Shown here in pieces: positions 14,983 to 23,931 of a DNA stretch of 64,000 nt. The notes beneath the pieces were generated by a model. The model saw only the letters and a program-made list of their open reading frames with translations. It had not been told where the DNA came from and searched no databases. Source of the stretch: Candidatus Magnetobacterium casense (GTDB taxonomy: Bacteria; Nitrospirota; Thermodesulfovibrionia; Thermodesulfovibrionales; Magnetobacteriaceae); contig NZ_JMFO01000002.1 in NCBI RefSeq assembly GCF_000714715.1, positions 9,496 through 73,495 on the forward strand. Reading direction: 5' to 3'. The position numbers were made by a program, and so were the translations under genes. Position 1 is the first letter of the stretch; each line of letters opens with the position of its first letter.

Positions 14983-16944
14983 ATGAGAAGAATTGTCTTA
15001 ACACTAATGATATTGCTGATGGCGTCATCGGTATGGGCGATCAGCACGTGGGATGGCATGACATGGGATACGGGCTATTGGGACGTTTCACCAACGGCAA
15101 CACCAACGCCCACCCCAACACCTACAGTGACAGCAACACCCACGCCTACACCGACAGCAACGCCAACACCAGCTCCAACGGCCACTCCCACATCAACACC
15201 TACTCCCACGTTCACACCCACCCCAACCCCGACGCCCACTCCTACACCAACTCAAACCCCAACCTGTACCTACACACTCACCCCAACAAGCAAGGATTTC
15301 CTTGCCGCAGGCGGCACCGGCGATGTAACGGTAAAGGCCTCAACAAACACCTGCCAATGGACGGCAACGAGCGGAGTTGGCTGGATCACCGTAACGTCTG
15401 GTAGCGCAGTGACCGGCTCCGGCGTGGTATCGTACAGCGTTGCGGCAAACACGGGTTCAACCACCCGCACCGGTACAATAACAATAGCCGGACAGACATT
15501 TACTGTGACGCAAGGCATCTGCACCTACTCAATCACACCAACGAGCAAGCAGATCGGAGGCTCCGGCGGAACCGACAGCGTAAACGTCACAGCAGCAAGC
15601 GCCTGCTCGTGGACTGCGACAAGCAACAACACCTGGATAACTATAACCTCCGGCAGCTCCGGTAGCGGCAACGGCTCGGTGTACTATTCCGTAGACGCCA
15701 ACACAACCTCAAGTTCACGAACCGGCACGCTGACCATAGCTGGACAGACGTTTACCGTTACGCAGGACCCTGGAGGCTTTGTGACCCTCACCCTCAAGAT
15801 AACTGGCAACGGCAGTGGTACCGTAACACCATCCAAGGGCACCCCCAACTGTAGCAGCGACGGCAAGACATGTCTGACGTCGTATGCTATTGGCACCGAG
15901 GTGATTCTCACCGCCACCCCCGCACAAGGCTCAACGGTAAAGGGCTGGACGGGTTGCAATCCAACAGTTACAGGAGGCAGCCAATGCACGGTCACGATGA
16001 CAGCGGACAAGGACATCAGCGTTGAGTTTTCAGTCCCCATAACGCCGATCTACGATTTTGACGGCGACGGCAAGAGCGACGTCATCTGGCGTAGCAGTCA
16101 ATCCGGCGATGTCTTCATCTGGCTGATGAACAAGTTCAGCCTGACCGGCGGCGATTACGTCGTCAAGGGTATCACGGCGGACTGGGACATCAAGGGAATC
16201 GCCGACTTCAACGGCGACGGCAAGAACGACATAGTCTGGCAGCACAAGGACAAGGGCGATGTCTACATGTACATCCTCAATGGCACGCAGATATCGGCCC
16301 ACGATTATGCCCTGAAGGGTCTGCCCAAGGAGTGGGAGTTCAAGAAGGCAGGCGACTTCGATGGCGACGGCAAGGCGGACATCCTGTGGCAGAACACCGA
16401 ATCTGGCGACGTGGCCGTGTGGTTGATGAATGGCAAGGACATCAAGAGCGGCGGCTTTATCGTCAAGGGGATGAGGCCGGAGTGGACGATCAGGGCCGTG
16501 GCCGATCTCGATGGCAACAAGAAGGCCGACATCATCTGGCAAAACACCGATGGCGACATCGTTGTCTGGCTGATGGACGGCACAACGATCTCAAAGATGG
16601 ATTACTCGTCGCGTGGTATCCCAGGCAGTTGGCAGATAAAGGCGGTCGTTGACTTCGATGGCGATGGCAAGGCCGACCTGCTCTGGCAGGACATCACCTC
16701 TGGCGACGTTGCCATGTGGCTGATGGACGGGTTCAAGATAGTTGGCGGCGGTCTTGTGAGTCACGGGCTGCCCAACGTCTGGCAGATCATAGCCGTAGCG
16801 GATTACGACGGCGACGGTAAGGCCGACATCCTCTGGAAGAACACCGGCAATGGCGACGTCTATGCGTGGTTCATGGACGGCGTGGCTATATCCGACAAGG
16901 GTTACGTTGTGATGGGTATGCCCCCGGAATGGCAGGCTAAATAG
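14983..16944 (+). CDS. Secreted BACON/VCBS-repeat surface protein
   Basis: A 653-residue exported protein. It has a signal peptide (IVLTLMILLMASSVWA), a Trp-rich short segment, a Thr/Pro linker of about 60 residues, two BACON-like Ig repeats (CTYTLTPTSKDF and CTYSITPTSKQI, each ending TITIAGQTFTVTQ or similar) and an InlB-type B repeat (GNGSGTVTPSKG ... GWTGC). Six FG-GAP/VCBS repeats follow, each built on DFDGDGKADILWQ with calcium-binding Asp residues and spaced about 46 residues, probably closing as a beta-propeller. No catalytic domain is visible, so adhesion or carbohydrate binding is the best guess. Likely co-transcribed with the S74 protein. Confidence 0.85.
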   Translation: MRRIVLTLMILLMASSVWAISTWDGMTWDTGYWDVSPTATPTPTPTPTVTATPTPTPTATPTPAPTATPTSTPTPTFTPTPTPTPTPTPTQTPTCTYTLTPTSKDFLAAGGTGDVTVKASTNTCQWTATSGVGWITVTSGSAVTGSGVVSYSVAANTGSTTRTGTITIAGQTFTVTQGICTYSITPTSKQIGGSGGTDSVNVTAASACSWTATSNNTWITITSGSSGSGNGSVYYSVDANTTSSSRTGTLTIAGQTFTVTQDPGGFVTLTLKITGNGSGTVTPSKGTPNCSSDGKTCLTSYAIGTEVILTATPAQGSTVKGWTGCNPTVTGGSQCTVTMTADKDISVEFSVPITPIYDFDGDGKSDVIWRSSQSGDVFIWLMNKFSLTGGDYVVKGITADWDIKGIADFNGDGKNDIVWQHKDKGDVYMYILNGTQISAHDYALKGLPKEWEFKKAGDFDGDGKADILWQNTESGDVAVWLMNGKDIKSGGFIVKGMRPEWTIRAVADLDGNKKADIIWQNTDGDIVVWLMDGTTISKMDYSSRGIPGSWQIKAVVDFDGDGKADLLWQDITSGDVAMWLMDGFKIVGGGLVSHGLPNVWQIIAVADYDGDGKADILWKNTGNGDVYAWFMDGVAISDKGYVVMGMPPEWQAK

Positions 16945-17029
16945 TGGCAGGCTAAGTAAAAAAGGCAGCAATCGGGGGGAGGAGTATGTCCTTCCCCCTT
17001 CAACTAAGCAGAAGAGTATAAGTAGCTAT

Positions 17030-17177
17030 CTATACTTTCGCACTTTTTTATAAACCAGCATTTTATGCAGTTCTTGAAAATGGATTCCCGTTTTCACGGG
17101 AATGACAGTAAATGGCGATTTTGGCTGTTCTATGTCATTCCTGCGTAAGCAGGAATCCAGAAAGTGCGAAACCATAG
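17030..17177 (+). mobile_element. 148-bp MITE, copy 1, with 7-bp target duplication
   Basis: Terminal inverted repeats CTATACTTTCGCACTTT and (reading inward from the right) CTATGGTTTCGCACTTT bound an element with two internal palindromes (GGATTCCCG...CGGGAAT and ATTCCTGCG...GCAGGAAT). TAGCTAT occurs directly on both sides (17023-17029, 17178-17184). It has no coding capacity, and lies in the gap before batD. A near-identical copy is at 19191. Confidence 0.88.
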
Positions 17178-17189
17178 TAGCTATAACAA

Positions 17190-17330
17190 CAGAAGAAAAG
17201 AAGGAGGGCGGCTCTTAAAAAAGCATGATAAAATGGGGTCAAGGGGACTTCTTTCCGGTCGGGGCGCCTCGCCCCTCCCCTTGACGCGCCGTAAAAATGC
17301 CATGTGTTTTGTATTTAATCCAATCGAAAT
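17190..17330 (+). repeat. GC-rich intergenic repeat family, copy 3, before batD
   Basis: AAGAAGGAGGGCGGCTC, then AAAGCATGATAAAATGGGGT, the GC-rich core and a tail AAAAATGCCATGTGTTTTG shared with copy 1. The -10 box TATAAT for batD (17335-17340) lies just outside, so the repeat forms the batD promoter region; the batD start codon follows the -10 by only six bases. Confidence 0.75.
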
Positions 17331-17346
17331 CTGCTATAATAAGTAC

Positions 17347-19152
17347 ATGACAAGAGAGACCTTTATCAAAAACGCAACGGCGGTGGTTTTGATGTTATCG
17401 CTCATGTGTGCAAGTGCAATGGCAGAGGACGTATCCTTTGGGATTTCGGTTGAAAAGGAGGAGCTGCACGTGGGTGAGGCCACGCGCCTGAGGCTAACCT
17501 TCCAGGGAACCAGGGACGTGCCGGAGCCACACTTTCGGTACCTCGACGGTTTTGAGATCAACTACATAGGCCCCTCCACACGCATCGCCATAACAAATGG
17601 CCGCCATACGTCATCCATCACACACGAGTACCTCATAAGACCACTAAAACCCGGGACTTTTACGATAGGCCCCCTGGCCGTTACCTACCAGGGAAACACC
17701 TATAAGTCAAACGCTATAAACATCAACGTCCTTCAGGAGACACCCAACGCCCCCGCCAAATCCCCGCAGGAAGAGGTCTACGGCACCAAACCATACAAGA
17801 AAACTGAACGGGTATTTATCTCCCTGGTGCCCGAAAAAACCACCGTATACATAAACGAGGCCATCCCCGTAAGTGTAAAGCTCTTTGCACGGGACGCCGG
17901 TGTAAGGGACATCGAGTTCCCGGAGCTGTCAAACGTCAATATCTCCATCGGTCAGTTTGACAAGCCCATCTCCCAGCGGGTCAACATCGGGGGAGTACAA
18001 CACGAGGTCATGGAGTTTAAGACGACGATGTTTGCAACCTCTACGGGGCAGTTCAAGCTTGGACCGGCCTCACTGGAGTGTACCGTGCTGACGAGGCAGG
18101 GTCTGCCGCGCCTCTTTGGGGATGACGACTTCTTTAGCGGAATGTTTAACACGGCCAAGCCCGTCACGCTCAAATCCGAGGCGTTGACCATCAGCGTGCT
18201 CCCCCTGCCGCAAGAGAACAAGCTGGCGGATTTCAAGGGCGCCGTGGGCAGCTTTGACCTCGAAGTTGGCCTCTCTGCCCCGGAGGCAAAGGTTGGCGAC
18301 CCCGTGACCGTAAAAATGGCCGTAACGGGCAAGGGCAACCTCAATACGGTGACGATGCCGGCTATCTCAAACACCGAAAATCTAAAGCTCTACGACCCAT
18401 ACATCAAGCAGAACAAGGGTTCAAAAGTCTTTGAGCAGGCCGTCATACCGACAAAGAACTCGGTCAACTCAATTGGCCCGTTCAGGTTCAGCTACTTTGA
18501 TCCGGCCACTCAGACCTATCACACCATAACAAGGGCTGCCCTGCCCCTGAAGGTTACAGGTTCAGAGGCCGATCTCAGGGCAAAGGCCATCGATGCCCCC
18601 TCAAAGGAGCAAAAACAGCACGAAACACTCGGAAGGGACCTGGCCTTTATCAAGGATTCCCACGGCTCCCTGCGAAAAAAGAACGAGCCACGATTTTACC
18701 AGAGTCCTCTGTACTGGCTCCTGTATGTGATAGGTGCACTTGCGTACGTTGCGGTGTTTGTGGTTTACAGGAGGCGTCAACGCCTGCAGAGCGATGAGGG
18801 TTATGCAAGGAGGCTAAAGGCACCCAAGAAGGCCAGGGCTGCGCTCAAGGCGCTCAAGGTGCTGCTGGATGAGTGCAAGCCGGTGGAGTTCTATGATGGC
18901 GTTTTCAGGCTGTTGAGCGAGTACCTTACCGACAAGTTCCAACTCGGTGGCGGTGAAATGACAAGCGACACCCTTGTCACAGTACTACGCGGCAAGGGGG
19001 TCAGGGAGGATATACTTACCATGCTTGGGGATATCCTGGGTATCTGTGACAAGGCACGGTTTGCGCAGATCGGCCTTGAAAAGGACAAGATGCAGGATAC
19101 GTTTCAACTGCTTGAGGGGCTTATGCTCCTGATAGAGAAGGCTAAGTTATGA
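17347..19152 (+). CDS. batD: BatD-like oxygen tolerance protein
   Basis: A 601-residue protein with a signal peptide (TAVVLMLSLMCASAMA), then about 400 residues of Ig-like beta domains (FGISVEKEELHVGEATRLRL; repeats with GPLAVTYQG and GPFRFSYFD). A single membrane helix near residue 460 (YWLLYVIGALAYVAVFVVY) precedes a cytoplasmic helical tail. This is the layout of BatD in Bat operons, which act at the envelope with VWA proteins and MoxR ATPases. The start at 17347 follows TATAAT by six bases and has no ribosome-binding site; an extended frame upstream is repeat sequence. A defence-like module and repeats now separate it from batE. Confidence 0.85.
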   Translation: MTRETFIKNATAVVLMLSLMCASAMAEDVSFGISVEKEELHVGEATRLRLTFQGTRDVPEPHFRYLDGFEINYIGPSTRIAITNGRHTSSITHEYLIRPLKPGTFTIGPLAVTYQGNTYKSNAININVLQETPNAPAKSPQEEVYGTKPYKKTERVFISLVPEKTTVYINEAIPVSVKLFARDAGVRDIEFPELSNVNISIGQFDKPISQRVNIGGVQHEVMEFKTTMFATSTGQFKLGPASLECTVLTRQGLPRLFGDDDFFSGMFNTAKPVTLKSEALTISVLPLPQENKLADFKGAVGSFDLEVGLSAPEAKVGDPVTVKMAVTGKGNLNTVTMPAISNTENLKLYDPYIKQNKGSKVFEQAVIPTKNSVNSIGPFRFSYFDPATQTYHTITRAALPLKVTGSEADLRAKAIDAPSKEQKQHETLGRDLAFIKDSHGSLRKKNEPRFYQSPLYWLLYVIGALAYVAVFVVYRRRQRLQSDEGYARRLKAPKKARAALKALKVLLDECKPVEFYDGVFRLLSEYLTDKFQLGGGEMTSDTLVTVLRGKGVREDILTMLGDILGICDKARFAQIGLEKDKMQDTFQLLEGLMLLIEKAKL

Positions 19153-19190
19153 AGCTAATGATCAGGTATTTGACTATAATTATCCATCTT

Positions 19191-19338
19191 CTATACTTTC
19201 GCACTTTTTTATAAACCAGCCTTTTATGCAGTTCTTGAAAATGGATTCCCGTTTTCACGGGAATGACAGTAAATGGCTATTTTGGCTGTTCTATGTCATT
19301 CCTACGTAAGCAGGAATCCAGAAAGTGCGAAACCATAG
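19191..19338 (+). mobile_element. 148-bp MITE, copy 2, with 7-bp target duplication
   Basis: Same element as 17030-17177 in the same orientation, differing at three or four positions. CCATCTT flanks both ends (19184-19190, 19339-19345). It sits in the 273-bp gap between batD and the DUF262 gene. Confidence 0.88.
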
Positions 19339-19363
19339 CCATCTTATTTTATCTGGTTTTTCC

Positions 19364-19393
19364 TTGACAGTCCTGTTGTCAAAAGGGTAGAAT
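19364..19393 (+). promoter_or_regulatory. Promoter with overlapping inverted repeat, DUF262 module
   Basis: TTGACA (19364) and TAGAAT (19388) are 18 bp apart. TTGACA is mirrored by TGTCAA (19377-19382) with 7 bases between, so an operator may overlap the -35 box. AAAGGAG precedes the ATG at 19426. Confidence 0.65.
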
Positions 19394-19425
19394 ATTAGCA
19401 GAAAAATAAAAAAAGGAGCTGTTTA

Positions 19426-20688
19426 ATGGAACAACGTAGGTATGATGAAGAACCAACGGCTGATGGTCGCCCCAGCGGTGTTGAGGCAGAAGAGGAGATA
19501 CGTAGTCAGGAACCTTTTGACCCAGAACGAATATCTATTGATGTAAAAAACGTGGCAATGGATGTTATTCTACGACGTCTGCTACAAGACTCCATAAGAC
19601 TTGCTACGTCTTTCCAGAGAAAGGCAGTCTGGGATATTACAAGGAAGAGTCAGCTCATCGAGTCTTTAATGCTCAAGATACCCCTACCGATGTTTTATGT
19701 ATCATCTGATGAAAAGGGTTACTGGGATGTTGTAGATGGCTTACAGCGGTTAACCACAATCAAGGAATTTGTCCTGGGCAATCAATTTATGGAGACACGC
19801 AATGAGGAAGACCGCGGTAAAGGGTTGCAACTTGTAGACCTTGAATTTTGGGGCGCAGAATACGATAAAGTTACTTTTAAAGAATTGCCGGAATTGATTA
19901 AAAATCGAATCTTAGAGACTGAATTCAGATTTACCATAATTCATCCAGGGACACCCGAAGCAGTTAAAAGAAACATATTTAAGCGCATTAATACCGGAGG
20001 AATGCCGCTGACATCTCAGGAGATAAAACATGCCCTTTACCAGGGAAAATCAACAAGGCTCCTGGAAGAGTTAGTGGAAACTGAGGAGTTTAAAAAGGCC
20101 ACAGCCAATTCTGTTGATGATAGTCGTATGGCTGCAAGAGAGCTGGTTTTACGCTTCCTTGCCTTTTCAGTACGCAGTTACGAAAGCTATCCGAAGACTT
20201 CTGATATGGATACATTCCTAAGCGATACAATGAGACTAACAAATATTATGCCTGAATTAGAAGAAAAGGAATTCAAAAAGATTTTTAAGGATTATTCTAA
20301 ACAACAAGAACATCTATCAGAGATACGGATCAAAGATATTGATACGTTGAAAAAACGATTTTTTGAAGGAATGAAACGAGCATGTGAACTTTTTGGTGAA
20401 TACGCATTTAGAAAATCATTTTCTGATGATAACAGACGTTCTCCGATAAACAAGACACTTTTTGAGGTATGGGGAAATCTCTTGGCTGATTTAGATAAAG
20501 ATAGCTACGAATCTCTATTAAGAAATAAAGCATCCTTTCTTAATGACTACAATGTTCTATTGAACGATCAGAAGTTTGAAAGGACCATATCAAGATATAG
20601 TTCGCAGTCTGCCAAAGTCAGAGACAGATATATTGATCTCGGCAAGATAATAGATAAGTATGCTAAACAAGAAGGAGAAAGGACATAA
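19426..20688 (+). CDS. DUF262-domain protein (GmrS/ParB-like fold)
   Basis: A 420-residue protein. The DUF262 domain spans about residues 45-230 with its hallmark motifs: SFQRKAVWDITRK, the nucleotide-hydrolysing DVVDGLQRLTTI and FKRINTGGMPL. DUF262 is the N-terminal half of the GmrSD modification-dependent restriction enzymes and occurs in several phage-defence systems. The rest is helical and lacks an HNH (DUF1524) nuclease motif, so any cleavage would need a partner. The stop overlaps the start of the ATPase gene by one base (TAATG). The gene is visibly more AT-rich than the bat genes around it. Confidence 0.85.
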   Translation: MEQRRYDEEPTADGRPSGVEAEEEIRSQEPFDPERISIDVKNVAMDVILRRLLQDSIRLATSFQRKAVWDITRKSQLIESLMLKIPLPMFYVSSDEKGYWDVVDGLQRLTTIKEFVLGNQFMETRNEEDRGKGLQLVDLEFWGAEYDKVTFKELPELIKNRILETEFRFTIIHPGTPEAVKRNIFKRINTGGMPLTSQEIKHALYQGKSTRLLEELVETEEFKKATANSVDDSRMAARELVLRFLAFSVRSYESYPKTSDMDTFLSDTMRLTNIMPELEEKEFKKIFKDYSKQQEHLSEIRIKDIDTLKKRFFEGMKRACELFGEYAFRKSFSDDNRRSPINKTLFEVWGNLLADLDKDSYESLLRNKASFLNDYNVLLNDQKFERTISRYSSQSAKVRDRYIDLGKIIDKYAKQEGERT

Positions 20689-21755
20689 TGTTAACTGAAA
20701 TCAGCCTATCTAATTTTAAATCTTTTCCAGGTAAAACACTTCCTTTACTGCCAATGACATTGCTCACCGGTCTTAACAGCTCAGGCAAGAGCACAGTTCT
20801 GCAGGCTATACGGATGCTATGGAAATGGGCAACAGATGGCGAACCAACGCTTCAGGAACATGGTACGTTAAAGGATATGAAAAGCATAAAGGCTGCCGTG
20901 TCTGACCCTATGCAGATTGCCTGTGTATTAAAAAACGGGGAAAGTATTGAGATGAATGTAAAATTCACAACTTTAACCCAAACGGAGATAATTCCATGTG
21001 AACCGGTAAAATCCAAAATGCCATTTATGAGTTATATAAGTGCAGACCGCTGGGGACCACGTGTTTTCTTGCCTATGCACAATGCAGCAGGAGACTTGAT
21101 CGACGTGGGGCAACATGGTGAGCACGTCATAGACTTTCTTTGGCGCCATGAAGGGGATATAATACCTCAGCAGCTTAGTCACCCTGACTCCGAGGGAACA
21201 ACACTATCCTATAACGTAAGGGCATGGCTTAAAGAAATCTCTCCTTATACGGAATTTAAGTACAATGTTGACCATAGAAGGGATGTCTCCTATGCTGAGA
21301 TTAACGATTTTCGACCAACAAACACAGGGTTTGGGTTGAGCTATACCCTTCCTGTTATAGTTGCCCTATTGGGGATGTCCGCTGAGTGGAATGATAAAGA
21401 AAAGCAAACGTTAAAAGAGACTAACGGGGCTATTGTCTTACTGGAGAATCCCGAGGCTCACCTTCATCCAAAGGCCCAGACTGCCATTGGACGATTGATT
21501 GCCCTGGCTGCTGCCTCCGGCGTTGAAGTCATAGTAGAGACGCACAGCGAACATCTGATGGACGGTATACGCATAGCGATTAAGGAAGGAGTGTTATCAT
21601 GCGATATGGCAAAGTTCTATTATTTTTCCGTGGATAAAGACGGAACTACTATTGTTGAAGAACCAAATATCTATACCAATGGTGAGTTAGATTATTGGCC
21701 AGAGGGCTTTTTTGATCAGACAATGCACAATACAGCTATATTGGCAAGGGAATAG
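20688..21755 (+). CDS. AAA ATPase, DUF3696/OLD-like
   Basis: A 355-residue SMC/ABC-type ATPase: ISLSNFKSFPGKTLPLLPMT, Walker A GLNSSGKST, ABC signature-like region FGLSYTLPVIVALL, Walker B IVLLENPEAHLHP and switch ETHSEHLM. A DUF3696-like C-terminus follows (EPNIYTNGELDYWPEGFFDQ). Such ATPases pair with nucleases or other effectors in anti-phage modules (OLD, Gabija and related). No Toprim nuclease is fused, so it probably senses or drives the neighbouring DUF262 protein. TAATG overlap with the upstream gene shows tight coupling. Confidence 0.85.
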   Translation: MLTEISLSNFKSFPGKTLPLLPMTLLTGLNSSGKSTVLQAIRMLWKWATDGEPTLQEHGTLKDMKSIKAAVSDPMQIACVLKNGESIEMNVKFTTLTQTEIIPCEPVKSKMPFMSYISADRWGPRVFLPMHNAAGDLIDVGQHGEHVIDFLWRHEGDIIPQQLSHPDSEGTTLSYNVRAWLKEISPYTEFKYNVDHRRDVSYAEINDFRPTNTGFGLSYTLPVIVALLGMSAEWNDKEKQTLKETNGAIVLLENPEAHLHPKAQTAIGRLIALAAASGVEVIVETHSEHLMDGIRIAIKEGVLSCDMAKFYYFSVDKDGTTIVEEPNIYTNGELDYWPEGFFDQTMHNTAILARE

Positions 21756-21762
21756 TGGTTCT

Positions 21763-22656
21763 ATGAAATATTCACTGATGTTCAATCATTTAAGTGCATT
21801 GACAGTTGATCAAAACAATGCGTATAAGCTGTTGTTTGATGCATTTCAAGGGATTCTGCGTCTTAAACAAGATAACAAAGACACATTTGAACTGTATTTT
21901 GACATGGATAGTCCTGATAACATTAAATTATCTGAAGGTTTTACATACGCTGATTTTAAGGAAAATTTAAAACGTAAAAAACGTGATCTTTTCAGATTCA
22001 TAAATGAAGCAATAAGACATAGGGCACCATTTCTTTATCATATTGACGAAGTTACTTACGAAAAGTTGTCTATACTAAGTTGCTATTTTCCCAACCGTCC
22101 ATATGGAAAAAACCTGGATGTTTTCTGTCTGGCATGGTATAAAAATGCCATTATGCTCAGTATGGCAACGGAAGAATTCTGGAAAAAACATCATATTGTG
22201 TTTTGCTGCAACAACAACGAAGAAAATATCCCATCTGAGTATAGGGTGTATAACGTATCAAGGAAAGAACATGCGCAACTTATCCTGGCAGACTTAAAAG
22301 ATAGCATCGAAAGTTGCGCCCCTAATGCTGTCTTCAGTAAACCTTTTCTACATTGGTACAATGACTGCAATGATGCAGATAAGTACAAGATAAAAACAAA
22401 AATAAAATATTGCGATGATAATGACTTTGCTTTAGGCCGTCCAATTATCGATACACTTCAAGACTCTCGGTTTACTAACATGAAAGAGATACGGGTTGGA
22501 ACTCCCCATGCACAGAGGGGGCAGATTCGTATACTGTTTGCCAATGATTCCAACGGAACCCCTGTTATCCTGACAGGATTTATTAAGCACAGCAACGATT
22601 ATACCGAGCATATCAACCTCGCTGATAAACTTTATTCTGAACATTCGACTAATTAG
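21763..22656 (+). CDS. Uncharacterised protein with RelE/HigB-like C-terminus
   Basis: A 297-residue protein placed seven bases after the ATPase stop. Residues 1-195 match nothing I recognise (MKYSLMFNHLSALTVDQNN ...). The last 75 (FTNMKEIRVGT, GQIRILFANDSNGTPVIL, TGFIKHSNDYTEHINLAD) resemble RelE/HigB toxin folds, where xRILFxx...GxxxLLHGFxKKxxxTP is typical; the Lys-rich catalytic pattern is weak. If real, the third gene could be the toxic effector of the module. The start at 21763 is the first ATG after the upstream stop. Confidence 0.7.
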   Translation: MKYSLMFNHLSALTVDQNNAYKLLFDAFQGILRLKQDNKDTFELYFDMDSPDNIKLSEGFTYADFKENLKRKKRDLFRFINEAIRHRAPFLYHIDEVTYEKLSILSCYFPNRPYGKNLDVFCLAWYKNAIMLSMATEEFWKKHHIVFCCNNNEENIPSEYRVYNVSRKEHAQLILADLKDSIESCAPNAVFSKPFLHWYNDCNDADKYKIKTKIKYCDDNDFALGRPIIDTLQDSRFTNMKEIRVGTPHAQRGQIRILFANDSNGTPVILTGFIKHSNDYTEHINLADKLYSEHSTN

Positions 22657-22680
22657 TAGATAAGCATTTGGACATAAATT

Positions 22681-23499
22681 ATGTATAGCATCAGGGTGAA
22701 GAATTACGGAGTCAGGGGGACTTCTTTCTGGCCTGGAAAAGTGTTTATCTTGTTGCTTGTGGCTCTCCTGGTACCACTGACTTCCCATGCCGATGCAGAA
22801 ACGGCAGCCGAGGTAAAGGAGGTCTTTCAACAGGCGTCGGTCTATTACGCCCAGGGCAAGTACGACGACGCTATTGCCCGGTACGAAAGTCTGCTTGCTA
22901 CCGGCGTGGAGAGCGGAAACCTCTACTACAACCTCGGAAACTGCTACTTCAAGGCGGGTGACATCGGACGCTCGATCCTGTCCTATGAGAGGGCGATGAG
23001 GCTCATTCCCCACGATGCCGATCTGAAGGCAAACTACGAGTTCGTCCTGTCTCAGGTGCCAGGCAGGGATAAGGTTCAGCCGGAAGGTCGGATGAGGAGG
23101 TTCTTGGATACGGCGTTTGGTCTGTTGACGATCAATGGTATCTGTGTCATGCTTGTTGCGTTATATCTGCTAGCAATAGTGATCTTGATTGGCAAGCTAT
23201 ACGTTGAGGCAATCAGGCGGTATGCCGTGCTGTTGGTGTCGGTGGTCTTGTTGCTCTTTGTGGCGGCCTCTTATGTGTTATACGTGCGTGTTACGCTGCA
23301 TGATAGTGAGGCGGTTGTGCTGAGGGATAAGGTGGAGGCAAGGTATGAGCCATTTGACAAGGCAACGGTGTTTTTCACCCTCCCCGTTGGGATGAAGGTG
23401 CACATACAACAGGCAAAGGACAATTGGTACAAGGTCAGCCGTCCCGATGGCAAACACGGCTGGATAAGCAAGGAACTCATCGGTGTCGTCAATCAGTAG
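22681..23499 (+). CDS. batE: BatE-like TPR and SH3 membrane protein
   Basis: A 272-residue protein with a signal segment (VFILLLVALLVPLTSHA), two or three TPR units (FQQASVYYAQGKYDDAIARY, GNLYYNLGNCYFKAG, SILSYERAMRLIPHDADLKA), two membrane helices (residues about 150-215) and a C-terminal bacterial SH3 fold (LPVGMKVHIQQAKDNWYKVS). This is BatE, which normally follows batD. The first twenty codons from the ATG at 22681 come from the GC-rich repeat (GGGGGACTTCTTTCTGG); a GTG at 22741 just before the signal segment is the likely ancestral start. The repeat therefore may have supplied a new start. Confidence 0.82.
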   Translation: MYSIRVKNYGVRGTSFWPGKVFILLLVALLVPLTSHADAETAAEVKEVFQQASVYYAQGKYDDAIARYESLLATGVESGNLYYNLGNCYFKAGDIGRSILSYERAMRLIPHDADLKANYEFVLSQVPGRDKVQPEGRMRRFLDTAFGLLTINGICVMLVALYLLAIVILIGKLYVEAIRRYAVLLVSVVLLLFVAASYVLYVRVTLHDSEAVVLRDKVEARYEPFDKATVFFTLPVGMKVHIQQAKDNWYKVSRPDGKHGWISKELIGVVNQ

Positions 23500-23504
23500 G
23501 GGAA

Positions 23505-23572
23505 CAAAGAGGGCGGCTCCGCCCCCTTCTTGACCTCCCCTGCAAGTGGACCAGTTACCTTGACCCCATACT
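23505..23572. repeat. GC-rich intergenic repeat family, copy after batE
   Basis: AGAGGGCGGCTCCGCCCCCT hairpin followed by ACCTCCCCTGCAAGTGG and TTGACCCCAT, the family pattern in reverse order. The hairpin right after the batE stop may act as terminator. Confidence 0.7.
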
Positions 23573-23649
23573 GCGTAGACTTTAGATTGGGGTAGCGTTT
23601 ACAGTCTCAGACAGAGAGAAAATATGTAGTTGCCTTATAATCTATATTT

Positions 23650-23832
23650 GGGCTAATTTGTTCTGTCTGAAGATCAAGATTGCAGGCTGTTTTTTTTTAG
23701 AATGACCCCCTCCCTTTTATCCCTCCCACAAGGGGAGGGAAATTTATGAGACACTAGCGCAATCCCCCTCCCTTTATGGGAGGGGCTAGGGGAGGGTGGG
23801 ATGGGCAACGGCCACGGAGAACAAATTAGCCC
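23650..23832. mobile_element. Possible 183-bp non-autonomous element
   Basis: GGGCTAATTTGTTCT (23650-23664) and its complement AGAACAAATTAGCCC (23818-23832) face each other. ATAATCTATA occurs outside both ends, two to three bases away. Between them are two CCCTCCC/GGGAGGG hairpins. Together with the preceding repeat this accounts for most of the 432-bp gap 23500-23931. Confidence 0.5.
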
Positions 23833-23931
23833 TGATAATCTATACTTGGCTATTGACAATATTGTTATCTTTGTGCTAACTTAATTTATGTATTTTCTTT
23901 AAAAACTTAAATTGTAGGAAAATAGCATAAA

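Noticed and set aside
15033-15404. Long open frame overlapping the Thr/Pro linker of the VCBS protein
   Set aside because: It is the shifted reading of the ACN/CCN repeat and yields a biased Asn/His/Thr peptide; the other frame has signal peptide and known domains.
17164-17346. Upstream extension of batD
   Set aside because: The added 61 codons are MITE end and GC-rich repeat; the signal peptide begins at 17347.
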